Shown in pieces: positions 52,257 through 63,993 of a stretch of DNA of 64,000 bases. Each line of letters opens with the position of its first letter. Position 1 is the first letter of the stretch. The translations under genes were made by a program, and so were the position numbers. Source of the DNA: Syngnathus acus (lineage: Eukaryota; Chordata; Actinopteri; Syngnathiformes; Syngnathidae); contig NC_051101.1 of the NCBI RefSeq assembly GCF_901709675.1, positions 14,035,416-14,099,415 of the forward strand, given 5' to 3'. The notes under the pieces were generated by a model. That model worked only from the letters and a program-made list of their open reading frames with translations. It was not told where the DNA came from and did not search any database.

Positions 52257-53160
52257 GCTCCTTCCTTTTGGCCAAGGAGGTCTTCACTGTCAATGGTTCA
52301 ATCCAAGGAAACACATGATAGATTTCAATGATCTTGTCAGCTATGACTGACTTTTAAACACATAATAAGAGTTATATTTGATTGCTCGTGAGCTGGAACG
52401 GATTATTGGCATTTCAATAGAAAACAAAATCTAGCTCGAGGTACCACTGCTCCCTAGCTACCGGTACGTCCCTCCACTGCCAGCTACAGCAACTGTTCAA
52501 ACATAGAAAGGATCTATTCTAGAACTTTCCTTTCATCGACACGCGACACTGTCAAAATATCACAGTCAGAAAGCGACTCAATGGAAGTAAAGGGAAATCA
52601 TCGAAAGAACATCACTCACCTTTAAAAACAACCTTACAACCGCTCTGTCATATTTTTTTTACACAACATACAAGCCGTCACAAATACAGTCAGAGCGTGG
52701 CTTGTTTATTTGGCGCGATAATAGCCCAGATATTCACATCAGTTGAGTTATTTAGTCAAGTTCGTCATGATCTTTCCCTATACTACTTGGTTAGCATCAC
52801 CGCCTCGGATGCAATGCTAACGAGCTACCACAAATAATTCAATACATCCATTTTGAAATAGAAACACCAATACGAGAGTCTCGTTTGAACCAACCAGCTG
52901 TGATACGCAACGGTCCGATTATTATTTTGTATCGTACCGTCCATCCACGAACCACCAACACTTAAGATTAGCTTTGGCACGGTCATCTAACGTTAAAAGG
53001 AGAGGCTAACAGCTAGCTTAGCTCACAAGCTAATCACCTACCGTTTGAATGTCGACAGCTGACCTTAAAACTCTCCAGTCTTCCCGACAGCCATTTATTT
53101 CCGCGTGACAATGCTGCACACTCGCTTTCCACGACTCACAAAGGCGGTCGCGCAGTTAAA
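52257..53160. promoter_or_regulatory. MTF1 5' flank with probable non-coding exon
   Basis: No coding exon. A minus-strand donor-like CAGCTGTCGACATTCAAACG/GTAGGTGA near 53038-53044 suggests a non-coding first exon at about 53045-53150. The rest would be MTF1 intron 1. This is inferred from splice signals only. Confidence 0.4.
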
Positions 53161-53749
53161 TGTCGTTTTTTGAGCGGAGATGATTTCTTTGGGGGTGCTT
53201 ATTCGCGTGCTTTGGGATGTTTAGCACCGTGCGTGTAGCCTCCCTAGGATACCAAACAACGTCACACGCGTAAAGACATTCCTTGTGCATTGTGGGACAT
53301 TTGAACAACTGGACACAACCGCCCATTTTCATTTCGAAACTGATCGTCGCTTTTGATTGCATTATTTGTCGTTCATTTTTCATCCGCCAAGCATCATCAT
53401 CACCTCCTCGAGAAAGAAAAAGAAAGAAAGAAAAGGAGTTGGATGGGTTATAAATGGGTGAAAATCCTCCAGAAAATCTCCAAGCAGTTGAACGTGCCAA
53501 GAATAAAAATACGAAGCAGTTGTTTTCCAACATGTTTTATATAAAACAATTATGCTGTAGATCAGAAACATTAAAATATTTTTTTAAATAAACATGAAAA
53601 AGAGGCTCAACAGAGCACAAAAACAATAGCATCTCAAATCAACTATACAAGATACTAAATCTTTTTAACGTGTCTGAAGACTCCTTGAAAATCTGCAAAA
53701 TTATGAACAGTTTATTTCAAATATAGGACGATTTGTTTTAGTGTTTTAT

Positions 53750-56700
53750 TTAAATGTGGTCCTTTGTCTCGGATGAGCTGTGGCCCAAGAAGTGCTGAAA
53801 GAACTCCCGCGCTTTTCTCTTTTCCGTGAGGTCTTGCTTGGTCGCTGACCGTAGGAGTAACGAGGCAAAGATGGTGGCTAAAGATGGAGACAAAAGAGAA
53901 AAATAAAGATTTTCCGTGCCACTTTCGTGACCCTAGATAAGCTTTGTATTTCAATTCTCATCATCCTGGGAGTGCCTATTGAAGGCCCGGTGTAATAAAA
54001 ATAGAAAAAACACACGCATTGAAAAAGAAAAAAAATCTCTATTGTCTTACCGGCGATGGTATCATCCAATCGATTGCTTGCCGAATTCTTCAACAGCTCC
54101 CGCAGGAAGGCGGCGATATAATTAAAAACATTTCGGTTGCACTGAGGTAGCATGAAAATGACCTTAAAAAAGGTTTGGGAGAAAGAAAACCACAGTCAGA
54201 TTTCTACCAAGCAAAATGGTTGGTCAACGGCAGGAGGCAGACAGAACCTTCTCACACTGGACGGCATCGGCGCAACATTCCAGGCACTGCTGATAGAAAG
54301 CGTAGGGAACGACCGGCTCTGGGAGGGCGTCCAAGAAGAGAAGCAAGGCCTCTGCTACCGAGTGGTTACTGCCAGCTACGCGTCGGTACACGTCAAGGAT
54401 GCATCGTTTCGGTTCGACAGAAATATCGGTCGACGCAACCTGCCTGAAGCAGGGGAAACAAGGACGGAATAAAATGCTAACAAATAAATATGTCACTTCA
54501 ACCTTTGACAGCAAACGTTTCTCAAATCATGGATTGTAATTCAAACTCAACAGTACTGTCAATCAAATTCGAGCCTGTGTTTATGTGAGTTCAACACTTA
54601 CCTGTAGAGGGAGCCCACGAGCAATACTTTGAGACTCACAGATTGAAAAGGATACACAGAGAATCCGCCATGCCAGTGTCAAGGCAGTCCCGTATTTCGG
54701 CAAAATCGCTCCGGAGTCCAGGTTGTTGAAATATGTCTTCCTGTGAAGACAACCGTGCCGACAGATCCTTTCAGTCAAGGCAAAGCCAGTGGACTTTCTC
54801 CTGAAAAATCCCAACCTGTTTGATTGCATTACGAAACAAGTGATCCACCATCATCCAAAGTTCTTTGGGAATGTCGAGCGGCTTTTCCGTGCTTCCCGCG
54901 TTGTCGTTCACCGACGTTTCCATCTGTTGGCTCGGCAAGTCATCCATTAAGCATATTTTTGGAAACAATGCAATCTCCAAAGCATAATAAAAAATAAAAA
55001 AAGTCAGCCACCATTTGTTGGAGGCTCTCCAGCGGCATGTCCTGGATGGGCTCCCTCAGCCGACACAGCACGTGGAGGGGGGTGCCGAAGCAACTGGGCA
55101 GGTAGCTTCCCGTCACCGAGATGAAGTAGTCCTTGCCGCGCTCCAGGTGGAGGACCAGGATGTCTTCGATGGCTTGCTTGCCGGAATTTAAGTCGGGCGC
55201 CGTGGTGCGGTTCACAAAAACCTCAAGCTCGATGTCCACGGAAGCACCTAAAGTCCAAGAGAGCTCAGTCAGTCAGGCGAGGGCGCGGCTGTGAACTCAA
55301 GACGGACGGTGGAGGTTTGTCACCCTGAGCAATGAAGCCTTTGGGGGGGTTGGCCGTGAGCCAGGCTTTGCAGTACGTGGCCTCGTTGGGCTTCGGGATG
55401 AACTCGAACTGACACGGCACCTGGCCGTCGTTGACGATGCACAGCGTCCTGGCGTGGTTCTCCATGTACTTCACCTTCTCAAAGTGGAACTAGGAGAGAG
55501 AGAGTGAGAAAGCGCCGCCGTGGTCACGAAACTTTACGCGGTCTGCGGCGCTCCAGACGTTCCAAACAAAGCGCTAACTTTACCTCTCGTTCGGACAAGG
55601 TGACCGACGGAATGCACTCGTTCTCCATTTTGTCTAAATTGCGAACAATCTCTTCAAAGGTTTTCTTGTAGGACTCGGCATTGACTCTCTTGATCTGTGA
55701 ACCATGAGACGACGACACAAACGTCATACGTTACTTTTGATGACGCTTAATGGTTACAAAATCCATCATGGTTAAAATAAAGTCAGAAGCAACATTCAAG
55801 TACACTCGTGCTGTATGCCCAAGTATTCTTTAAAATCCTACCAAAATGTTTGAAAACGAGAACTCCCTCCTAAAATATTCTATGCAACTGTAATGAGATG
55901 AAAAGAAATACAAGGGACTTGCGGACCACTAGAGGAAGCCAGAGTAACAAACAAGTGGACTGGATTTACAAATATTTGTGACAAGTCAGCAAATGATTAC
56001 CCCAATGACGAGGAGGGAACTGACGGGCTTGTGGTCGCTGGTCTTCAGCGCCATGTGACTCTGGTAATGCTGCTGACCGATGTCCTTCCCTCGCCACAAG
56101 ATGCGGTCACACCACGCAGGCACGCGGCATTTTTCACTAAACGCGCAAGAAAACACATTTCGCTCGGGAGTCTTGAAATCAAATCTGAAACGCCGTCGAC
56201 CTACCTCGTGTCCCACATGTCGGAGCCGGTGTCGTATTTGTAGGTGGGCTGGAAATCGATGCCCCCCTCCACGAAGCCGACAAACACCGCCTCCTCGTCG
56301 ATCTGCCTCTTGAGCTGCCGACGGACGCGAGCGGTGAGCGCGGACGGGGCGAGCCGAGCCGAGCCGGGCCGAGCCCGTTACCTGATCGTACGTGTGCAGC
56401 ATCTCAAAGTCCTTCTTGCTGATGAGCTCCTTCACGTTGTTGACATCCAGATCGCTGATCCTGTAGTTGAGGTCACCGATCCATAAGACCGCACTGGTCG
56501 GTCAACAAAAGAGAAAGCAAGTTCAAAGCCAAAAGGATGGCAACGAGAGAGCAAAACGTCGTACTCGTGCATCATGATGGTCAGCGGCGGCTGCGTGGGG
56601 TCAGCCTGGCGAAACTGCAGGCGGCTGCAAATGTCTTTGTAGTCCTGATTGCGCCTCTCGTACTCTTCCACGTGCGCCGCCAGGTGACAGTTGACCACGC

Positions 56701-57274
56701 AGATGTCCGAGCTGTGGAAGCGGAAGCGGATGCCCACCGCACCTTTGTTGCCCTGCCGGCCGTCACCGTCAGATTGTCAGGCAAATAGGGACCGTCAGCG
56801 CTCGCTCGCTCGCATGGGATCTTACCATCCTCCCCATGATGCCGGTCCCCACAGACTCCACCTCTACCTCCGAAATGAACTTGGCATGCTCCTTCCTCAC
56901 GTAGAAGAGCAGCATGATGCCCACGAGCCGCACCAACTTCACCTGAAAGGGGACATTGGAGGAAAATTGCCTTCAACCCGTCAGATGGGAAAGAAAACCA
57001 TAAAGTAACCACATATTTTCATGATACAGTCATTGACTAAAAAGTGCCGTTCTAAATTTCGTTAGCGGCAGACGACAAAGTCTGACGTCGACTGTCAATG
57101 AGCGCAGAGCCTTTGGCTTCAAGCAAAGGAAAAGCTGCTTTCACACAGAGGAAGAGGAAACTGCTAATCTACAGTCAGCAATCGCAGAAAAGGGGAAGCA
57201 GATGAAAGAAGAACGTTTCTGACATCCACTATGTAGGAACAAGTCACAAATCCTGGAACGGTTGACAAACAGAG

Positions 57275-57315
<41 letters not shown>

Positions 57316-60300
57316 AAAAGGTGAGTTTCTTACTAAGGCATACTTGGCATCAGGATGCAAAGCGTCCGACACAGCCTTAGTCCACTCCATCTCTTTGGGG
57401 GTGTCGTTGAAGAAGAAAGCCTCTTTGCTGAGGTCCAGCTCCTGGAAGCTAAAACATAGGCGGGATGAGTCCTTCAAAGCGTCCCCTGGCGGCGCTTGCT
57501 ACCTACCCCACGCAGTACATGTCGGGAGGCTCCGGCGTGCAGCTCAGCCACGGGCGGAGGCTTTCTTTGGGCGCCTGCCCATTCACATTGTATGTGCCCA
57601 GGAAAAAGCTGCCCCCAAACAAAAACAAAAAAACAATGGAACCGCGCCGTCCGCTTTTGTAACATTGTGTGGCAAATCCGTTCGGTACCTGAAATGTTCT
57701 CGGTAAATGTACAGGTCCTCGTTCTTCAGCAGCTCGCACTTGATGAGGTTGTCGCGCAGGCCGAACTGCGGCATGGCTAGAATGTGAGATTTGTTGGACG
57801 GTGTGTGGCTGGACGAGCGCACCAGCTCATCCCGCTCCGACCGGCTGGAGACGTCCTCGCTGGAGACGCCCTGACTGCGGCAGGCGACCAGATAGAGAGA
57901 GAAAAAAAATTTGACGTTAGGTGAGCTGGCACAGACCAAGATGGCCGTTGCAAAGGGTATGCATGCATGTGTGGAGGAAGGGCGGGAAGGGGAGGAAATG
58001 GAATACGATTGGCATCTTTCTAGGAATGAGCTGGAACTCAACTCAACAGTCGGAGAGTGGCAAGCAGCCCACTTTCATTTGACTCTTACTCTCCAAATAT
58101 ACCAAAGCTGCAAATTGGATGACTTCTGTAAATGACTTTTTTTGCTATATTTTAACAGCGTGCATAATAATTGCTTTTTACACACCAACCCCTAAGCCTC
58201 CTAAACCGTCAATCTTGAAGGGGGGGGGGGAAAAAAAAAAAAGTTTTAGCGGTTGACTTGACAGCGACTTACCGTTTTTTCATCCATGTTTGACGGGGAA
58301 TATTTTAAGCTCTTAAGTAACGCTTAGTCGGATGAATAGTACAGTCGCAGCTTCAAGCAAAGCCATTTCTGCTCATGGCGTCACATAGAGTCAGGCGTAA
58401 ACACTGGAGGTGACAAGCTCCACGAGTCAGGCAGGCGTGTTGACAGACGAGACGACGGAGCACAATTTGCCACTCCAGGGGATAATTATGATTCCCTTTT
58501 ATTCCTTTGTGATCACATTTGAGCCAAATATTTGTGCCAATAAAGTGACCATTATGCTTTGTTTCTCTTGTTCCTGGAGAACAGAAAGCTTTCGCAAGAA
58601 CTCAAATGTGCTTCAACTCCTTTCTGCCACCGGGTACAAAAAGAAAGAAAGAATGAAAGAGAAAGAGAGCGAGAGAGAGCTGGTTACGTAAGGGGATTAA
58701 TTGCAGGCGTGAATGCTTTACCTCTCTGTTTTGGAGCTGCGCGGTGGCGTCGCACTGTTGGAGACCTTTAGCCGTTCCAAACTTCGCTTTTTCTTGTCTG
58801 TCGCTTTCTCTGTCGATAAACATAAACACATTCAAATAGAGCACGTGCATTAGATACACCTGTCTCTAAAACCAAACTTCCTACCTCTCGGACAACGTTA
58901 TTATTCTTTTTGCTCGAGTGCCCTTTATGTACCTAATGAAGTGTCTGGTGAGTGGCGTTGCATCTTAATGGGGGAGACAGCGTGGCGCCTGTCTAAACAC
59001 AGCTGGCTTCTGAAAGGCCACATTTGGTCCGGACAGGAAATGAACTCCATATGAAAGCTTCTTACGCTTCTGTGCGCGCGTAACGCGAAAATCAATTCTT
59101 GTAAAATGATGAAAAGCATTTTTCGGCGTAGTGGCTCAAGTGCAGCATGCTCTGGGGAGTGGAAGAGGAAGGTCACAAACAGGAGTGTTGCGCTTTGGCC
59201 GAGATAACTGTCGACACAACGTGAATTGCTTTCCGAGCACCGCGCTCAGAAAGGAAAACCCGCAATGGTGGTTAAAGATATCTTTATCGAAGAACAATAG
59301 AATGGAAAAGAAATGGATTGCGCAAAGGCCACCGTTCCATCGCTCTCCCAAAAAAACCTCCGGCTCTTTCTACTTTGGTTATTTGGAGATTCATGCATAA
59401 TTCATTCACTTTCAAATGTTATACAACCAAAAGGCAGCTCTCTACTTGTTTGTTTTCTTTCATTTAGATTTGATTAATCATTGCACTTATGCGCCAAGAC
59501 ATCTGACTGTTATTGCCCCCCCGTAGATCTTAAGACAACTCAGCATCTTTGTGTTGTTATTCAACACACTGCTGTTAGTTGACTTGTGTTTGTTCACCTG
59601 CTTGCACCAAGTTGCTTTGTACTTTTTCCACTGAAGAAACTTTGCCTTCTCATCAATGCTACCTACAAAATGACACTTCGGACACACATTTAGGTGCATT
59701 TCAGCTCGTCTTTTGTCTGATCGGACTCTTTATCAAACGTTTTATCATTCATAGCCTTTCCAGTACACATGGCCAAAGTTCAGCAGTACACAATCGCGCC
59801 TACGATGCAACATTACAAAAGCCATGAATCCGTAGAGGAATGAGCATTATTCCTAAAGAGGCTCCCCAAAGTCCTAGGCGCCTTTCATAGTTCGCCACTA
59901 AAGTTACTTAAGTCAAACATCAAAAGCATCACAGAATAAAACAAAGGGACACTAAAGCGATGAAGACACGAATTGTTTCCCAATCAATGACGCTATGACC
60001 ACACTGGAACCGCAACGACACACCGGTAACATCACAAAACACAAAACAACCGGCGGTGTAACAATTTGTGCGGATGACCCACGTCCACCTCGTTCAATGT
60101 ACACGTATTAAAAGGCTAGATTCAAGGAAATCAGTAGAATCCCCCGTCTGAGATTTACTAACATCTTCGTCGACAGACAGACGGACAGGCAGGCAGGCAG
60201 GCAGCTAACTGCCTGCCACTCACGCATTCACTTCCTTAAGCTAGGCTGCTAATTAGCCGAAGCTAACTTATCAATCACGGTGACCAAAACAACGAATAGC

Positions 60301-63300
60301 GAGAGGAATACGGAAGATTTGTTTGTCATACCAGAGTCTCTCATGACCATCGACATGTCCCTGCGCTCTTTCCACGGCCACGCATTGTGTGGAGGAGAAA
60401 GCGAGTCGGCGCCGAGGAGCGAGCCAGCCAGTGCGACCTGCCCATGCTAATGTTACCGTGGGCGGAGTCAACATGGCTCCGACATTCAAACAACTCCATG
60501 CATGTCAAATAACATTATTTGCTGGTGTTATTTTCCCACGGTGTAGTGTATGTACGTTGTTGACAGATTGTTCAAAAAAAAGAAAAAAAGTTGTTTGTGT
60601 CCACTACAGAAACGGACAAAAATGGTCACGTTCTAGTAGTTCAAATGCTGTCTGTCATTTACTGAAACATGAGAAAGCATTTCCACACCTTTTCTACCGT
60701 CAATGTAAATTCAAATATGAAAGTTAAATAGGAGTTGGCACACAAAGCAACATTTCAAGTGTCTCTGATCAAGCCCCAATAAAGTTCAGCTCGACTTGGA
60801 GTAGTAGCATGCTATCAAGACCCTTTTGCTCGTGTCAAGCTATTCTTTTTGTGTGTGTGTTCAGAATGACATACGGCCCCCGGGCGGGCAGCCTTCGAAG
60901 ATCAACAAGACTTTTTCTTTTGTTGTGATCCAGCGTGGCCCTCAGTCAATCGGAGACGGCGGTTGCGACAAACCTGTTTTCCTATGCTGGTTGAGTTTAT
61001 GGAGCGTTGTGCCGAGGGGCGCGAAGGCTTGTTTGACAACTCCCTGTCCTTTGGTGCCACTTCGGTATTTGCCCATCCACTCAAATTTGCCTTCTTGCTT
61101 GGGAATCTTGCAAACATCTAAAGCCAAGAAAAACAGAGAATGAGAGCATTTGAGAAATGTCCACAGATATGAAAATGAGGCGGACGGTGGCTCACCTTCG
61201 CCATTTCCCACAAGCTTACTTTTAGGAAGCACGCGCACCACCTTGTGTAAACCCTCCATTTTTGGTACCCTAACTAATCCTCTTCGCCACACACCCAAAA
61301 TAAACCACCGCTACCCATAAACGTCATCATCCGTGTCTTGACTGGAAAGTAGCGCCCAAGTGCCAAAAGTGATCTGTCCCTGACAAATCCCATCACGCTG
61401 AGCTGTTTGAACCAAAAGGCAAACCAAAAGACAGTTTCCCCCCCCCCCCAAAAAAGAAGAAGAAGTCGTCAAGACGAAGAGGTGACACTTCCAGGAAAGA
61501 AGAAGAAAAGAAAGACGCTATATCCTACATTTGAACTCCACCTGGTGTTACGTCACAGTCTCCCTACGTCACGCCCAGGTCGCATTTTGGAATGAATGTG
61601 CGCGTCAGGTGAACGCGACAAGGAACGAGGCCATTTGGGACCTGGATGAACTGGTTTCTTCATTTCAAAAAACAAAAACAAACCGAGTGTTGACAGTCAC
61701 TTTCAGTTGTGCTATGTACGATTGTTATCACAAGACTAGACTCAAATTCTAACTTCAATACGAATGAAACTCTTTTTAAACCCTCAGTCATGTCATGAAG
61801 ATAACGGTTTGAAATGGAGCGGAGCAAACAATCATTGCTGCTGCCATTAAAAGCAACCTACCGCTCCACGCCCGGATGACCTGGCTGAGGAAGAGTCTCG
61901 AGTGAGACCCGAAGGGAAGCGTGAGCTCCACGCTTTCATGCTTGTAACTCACTCGCACTCGCGTATCAGCACCTTCCAAAAAGAAATAAAAAGCTTTTAT
62001 AGCAACAAGAGTGAAACACTCACACAGGCACAAAAAAACAACAACAACTTACCAACAAGTACAAGCTCCTCTGGAGAGGAAACTGTAAAACAGACAAACA
62101 AATTGAAATTTCAAACTAAATCTCTGTTCAATGATAGTAGATTAAAAGTACCGTATTTTCCGCCCTAAAAGGCGCACCGGGTTATAAGGCGCACCTTCAA
62201 TGAACGGCCCATTTTAAAACTTTGTCCATATATAAGGCGCACCGGATTATAAGGCGCATAAAATAGAAGCTATACTGCATCAAACTGAGGTTGACTAGGG
62301 TTGCGGTATGCATCCACTAGCCAATAACCAACGAGCCCTCTGTAAACAATCGCGTTTCTCAAACGATCTCCTATAAAATGATCAGAACTGACTAAAGTTC
62401 GATCTAACGCATTGGTACTACTTACCTATGTTTCCCTTCCATATCTATCCGTAGATTTACTCGAAACATTAACAGAGCAGCCTATTTTCACATGAAATAG
62501 CCTGGTACGTATAGCAGCTATCGCAATAGCATTAGCCATCCGCAAAGTCTCACGAGCCTCAGCTCGCAATCTCCCATGAGCCTCAGCAAAGTGTAAACAA
62601 TCGCGTTTCTCAAACGATCTCCTATAAAATGATCGGAACTGACTAAAGTTCGATCTAACGCATTGGTACTGCTTACCTATGTTTCCCTTCCATATCGATC
62701 CGTAGATTTACTCGAAACATTAACAGAGCAGCCTATTTTGACATGAAATAGCCTGGTACGTATAGCAGCTATCGCAATAGCATTAGCCATCCGCAAAGTC
62801 TCACGAGCCTCAGCTCGCAATCTCCCATGAGCCTCAGCAAAGTGTAAACAATCGCGTTTCTCAAACGATCTCCTATAAAATGATCGGAACTGACTAAAGT
62901 TCGATCTAACGCATTGGTACTACTTACCTATGTTTCCCTTCCATATCGATCCGTAGATTTACTCGAAACATTAACAGAGCAGCCTATTTTGACATGAAAT
63001 AGCCTCGCGGGTACAATAGCTATTCGGTGACGCCCCCTGACTACAGTTGCCGTAATGCTGGGAAGCGATGCGACCTTGTAATTTACTAGTCTTACTGAAA
63101 CATTTTGGCAGAGCACTGTGTACAACCAGTATGGATCAACAAATTCATCAGTTGATCCATATATAAGGCGCACTGGCCTATAAGGCGCACTGTCGGCTTT
63201 TGAGAAAATTTTAGGTTTTTAGGTGCGCCTTTTAGGGCGGAAAATACGGTACTGTATATTTTGTAAAATATGAATGGGCAAATATAGTCACTCTCGACAA

Positions 63301-63993
63301 CAGCAAAGTCCAGGTCGATTGGGACAATGTCCTCCAGAGATACGTCCTCTGCAGTAATGGCCATCCTCCGGTGGGTATAAATAAAGATTCTGTTTGAAAA
63401 CAAAAAAAGGTTGTCATCGGACACTACATTAGGTACACCTGCACAAAAATGAACATACACATACATATACAGTACGCAGTGAAATTACAACAGCATCTTT
63501 TCAAAAGTACTCGAGTAGTTTTTGAACTCACGCATGCTCTTTGGCAGACTCCACCAATCCCAGCAGTCTGCTTTCAGTCATGTCGTCCGAGAGGACGTCG
63601 CATTGAACAGCATGTTTGACGCCTCAATTCAGGAGAATGCAACTTGAAGTCTTCAAACGAGCAATCAGCAGGTAGGTAACAAAATACAAAACGGCGCCGT
63701 CTGGTGGTCAAACGCAGTCACTACCAAACCTGGCTCCCAATTTGGTTTGGTCCCACCCGAATAACATGCAAACGTGTCCTCCCTCCAACAATACTTTTCT
63801 CGTTCAAACTTCAAAATGTTACTTCGGCCTGTTATTGCACCAAATTAGAGGAGATCGCGACAGGATTAGGAATCCTACATTGAGATTAAGGAGCTAAATC
63901 CGTCTGTCGCGTGACGAGTAACAAGAGAAAGGATACTATGATGCAGTTTTCGTCTCCTTGCAGTGTGTCTTGGACGGCAATGGATTGATCCAT
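53750..63993 (-). CDS. INPP5B: Type II inositol polyphosphate 5-phosphatase B: PH, 5-phosphatase, ASH and RhoGAP domains
   Basis: Removes the 5-phosphate from PI(4,5)P2 and related lipids on Golgi and endosomal membranes. The start is [11 protein letters not shown] (63991-63993). The PH domain is in exons at 63937-63993, 63532-63611, about 63292-63389, about 62051-62080, about 61863-61975 and 60974-61117 ([28 protein letters not shown]). A basic linker exon is 58722-58809. The catalytic domain (55.98-57.87 kb) has [42 protein letters not shown]-type sequence, [12 protein letters not shown] and [15 protein letters not shown]. The ASH domain follows (55.0-55.7 kb: [20 protein letters not shown]), then RhoGAP (53.75-54.95 kb: [33 protein letters not shown]). 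The stop is TAA at 53750-53752. Two introns show U12-type signals. A mobile element sits in intron 3. The C-terminus lacks a CaaX motif. Confidence 0.94.
54376..54655 (-). other. U12-type intron in the RhoGAP domain of INPP5B
   Basis: The minus-strand donor reads GTATCCTTTTC. A branch site ATCCTTGAC (54389-54400) lies about 17 nt before the 3' end, and the acceptor is GCGTAG. Splicing joins DTGMADSL to [12 protein letters not shown], which restores the family reading with no extra residues. Using the CAG six bases downstream would break the frame. Confidence 0.82.
57275..57310. repeat. GA microsatellite in INPP5B intron
   Basis: About 18 GA units, then an A-run, 20-30 bp upstream of a splice donor of the catalytic domain. 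Confidence 0.9.
60332..60356 (-). CDS. INPP5B: Candidate alternative first coding exon of INPP5B (short isoform)
   Basis: ATG at 60354-60356 opens MSMVMRDS and ends at a donor (G/GTATGA) in phase 1, the phase required by the exon at 58722-58809. It would give [20 protein letters not shown] and an isoform lacking the PH domain. The sequence upstream (about 60357-60480) is CpG-rich, which fits a promoter. Transcript evidence is not available here. Confidence 0.5.
61199..61260 (-). CDS. INPP5B: Candidate alternative first or cassette exon of INPP5B
   Basis: ATG at 61258-61260 reads [21 protein letters not shown] and ends in a consensus donor (GAAG/GTGAGC) in phase 1. That phase fits the next exon, which begins [14 protein letters not shown]. 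It could be a start exon for a PH-less isoform. If it extends to an acceptor near 61283, it could instead be a cassette exon keeping phase with the upstream PH exon. I do not recognise this peptide in mammalian INPP5B. Confidence 0.4.
62151..63249. mobile_element. MITE-like element with about 32-bp terminal inverted repeats, in INPP5B intron 3
   Basis: The left end CCGTATTTTCCGCCCTAAAAGGCGCACC is mirrored perfectly by the right end GGTGCGCCTTTTAGGGCGGAAAATACGG. TA dinucleotides flank both (62149-62150, 63250-63251), extending the symmetry to AGTA/TACT. Subterminal TATAAGGCGCACC motifs recur several times in both orientations. There is no transposase frame. The interior holds a 251-bp tandem repeat. 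Confidence 0.85.
62341..63000. repeat. 251-bp tandem repeat inside the intronic MITE
   Basis: TGTAAACAATCGCGTTTCTC recurs at 62341, 62592 and 62843, exactly 251 bp apart. Each unit contains ATGATCxGAACTGACTAAAG and GCCTATTTTxACATGAAATAG. Units differ at only a few bases, so amplification is recent; the third unit is truncated. Confidence 0.93.
63612..63936 (-). other. Intron 1 of INPP5B: U12-type donor with apparent non-AG 3' end
   Basis: The donor is GTATCCTTTC right after codon 19 (Ile). The next exon must enter at GCT GTT CAA (AVQ) to keep the family reading, which puts the intron's end at CAAACAT. A branch-like CTCCTGAAT lies about 16 nt upstream. The nearest AG (GAG/GCG) is in the wrong phase. 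Confidence 0.6.

Noticed and set aside
54224-54514. Extended coding reading ([18 protein letters not shown]) upstream of the Rho[11 protein letters not shown] block
   Set aside because: This lies in the U12-type intron. The family has no such insert, and the U12 splice removes it cleanly.
58276-58290. Possible first exon MDEKT of INPP5B with donor GTAAGT
   Set aside because: It ends in phase 0 while the next catalytic exon needs phase 2, so at best it is non-coding.
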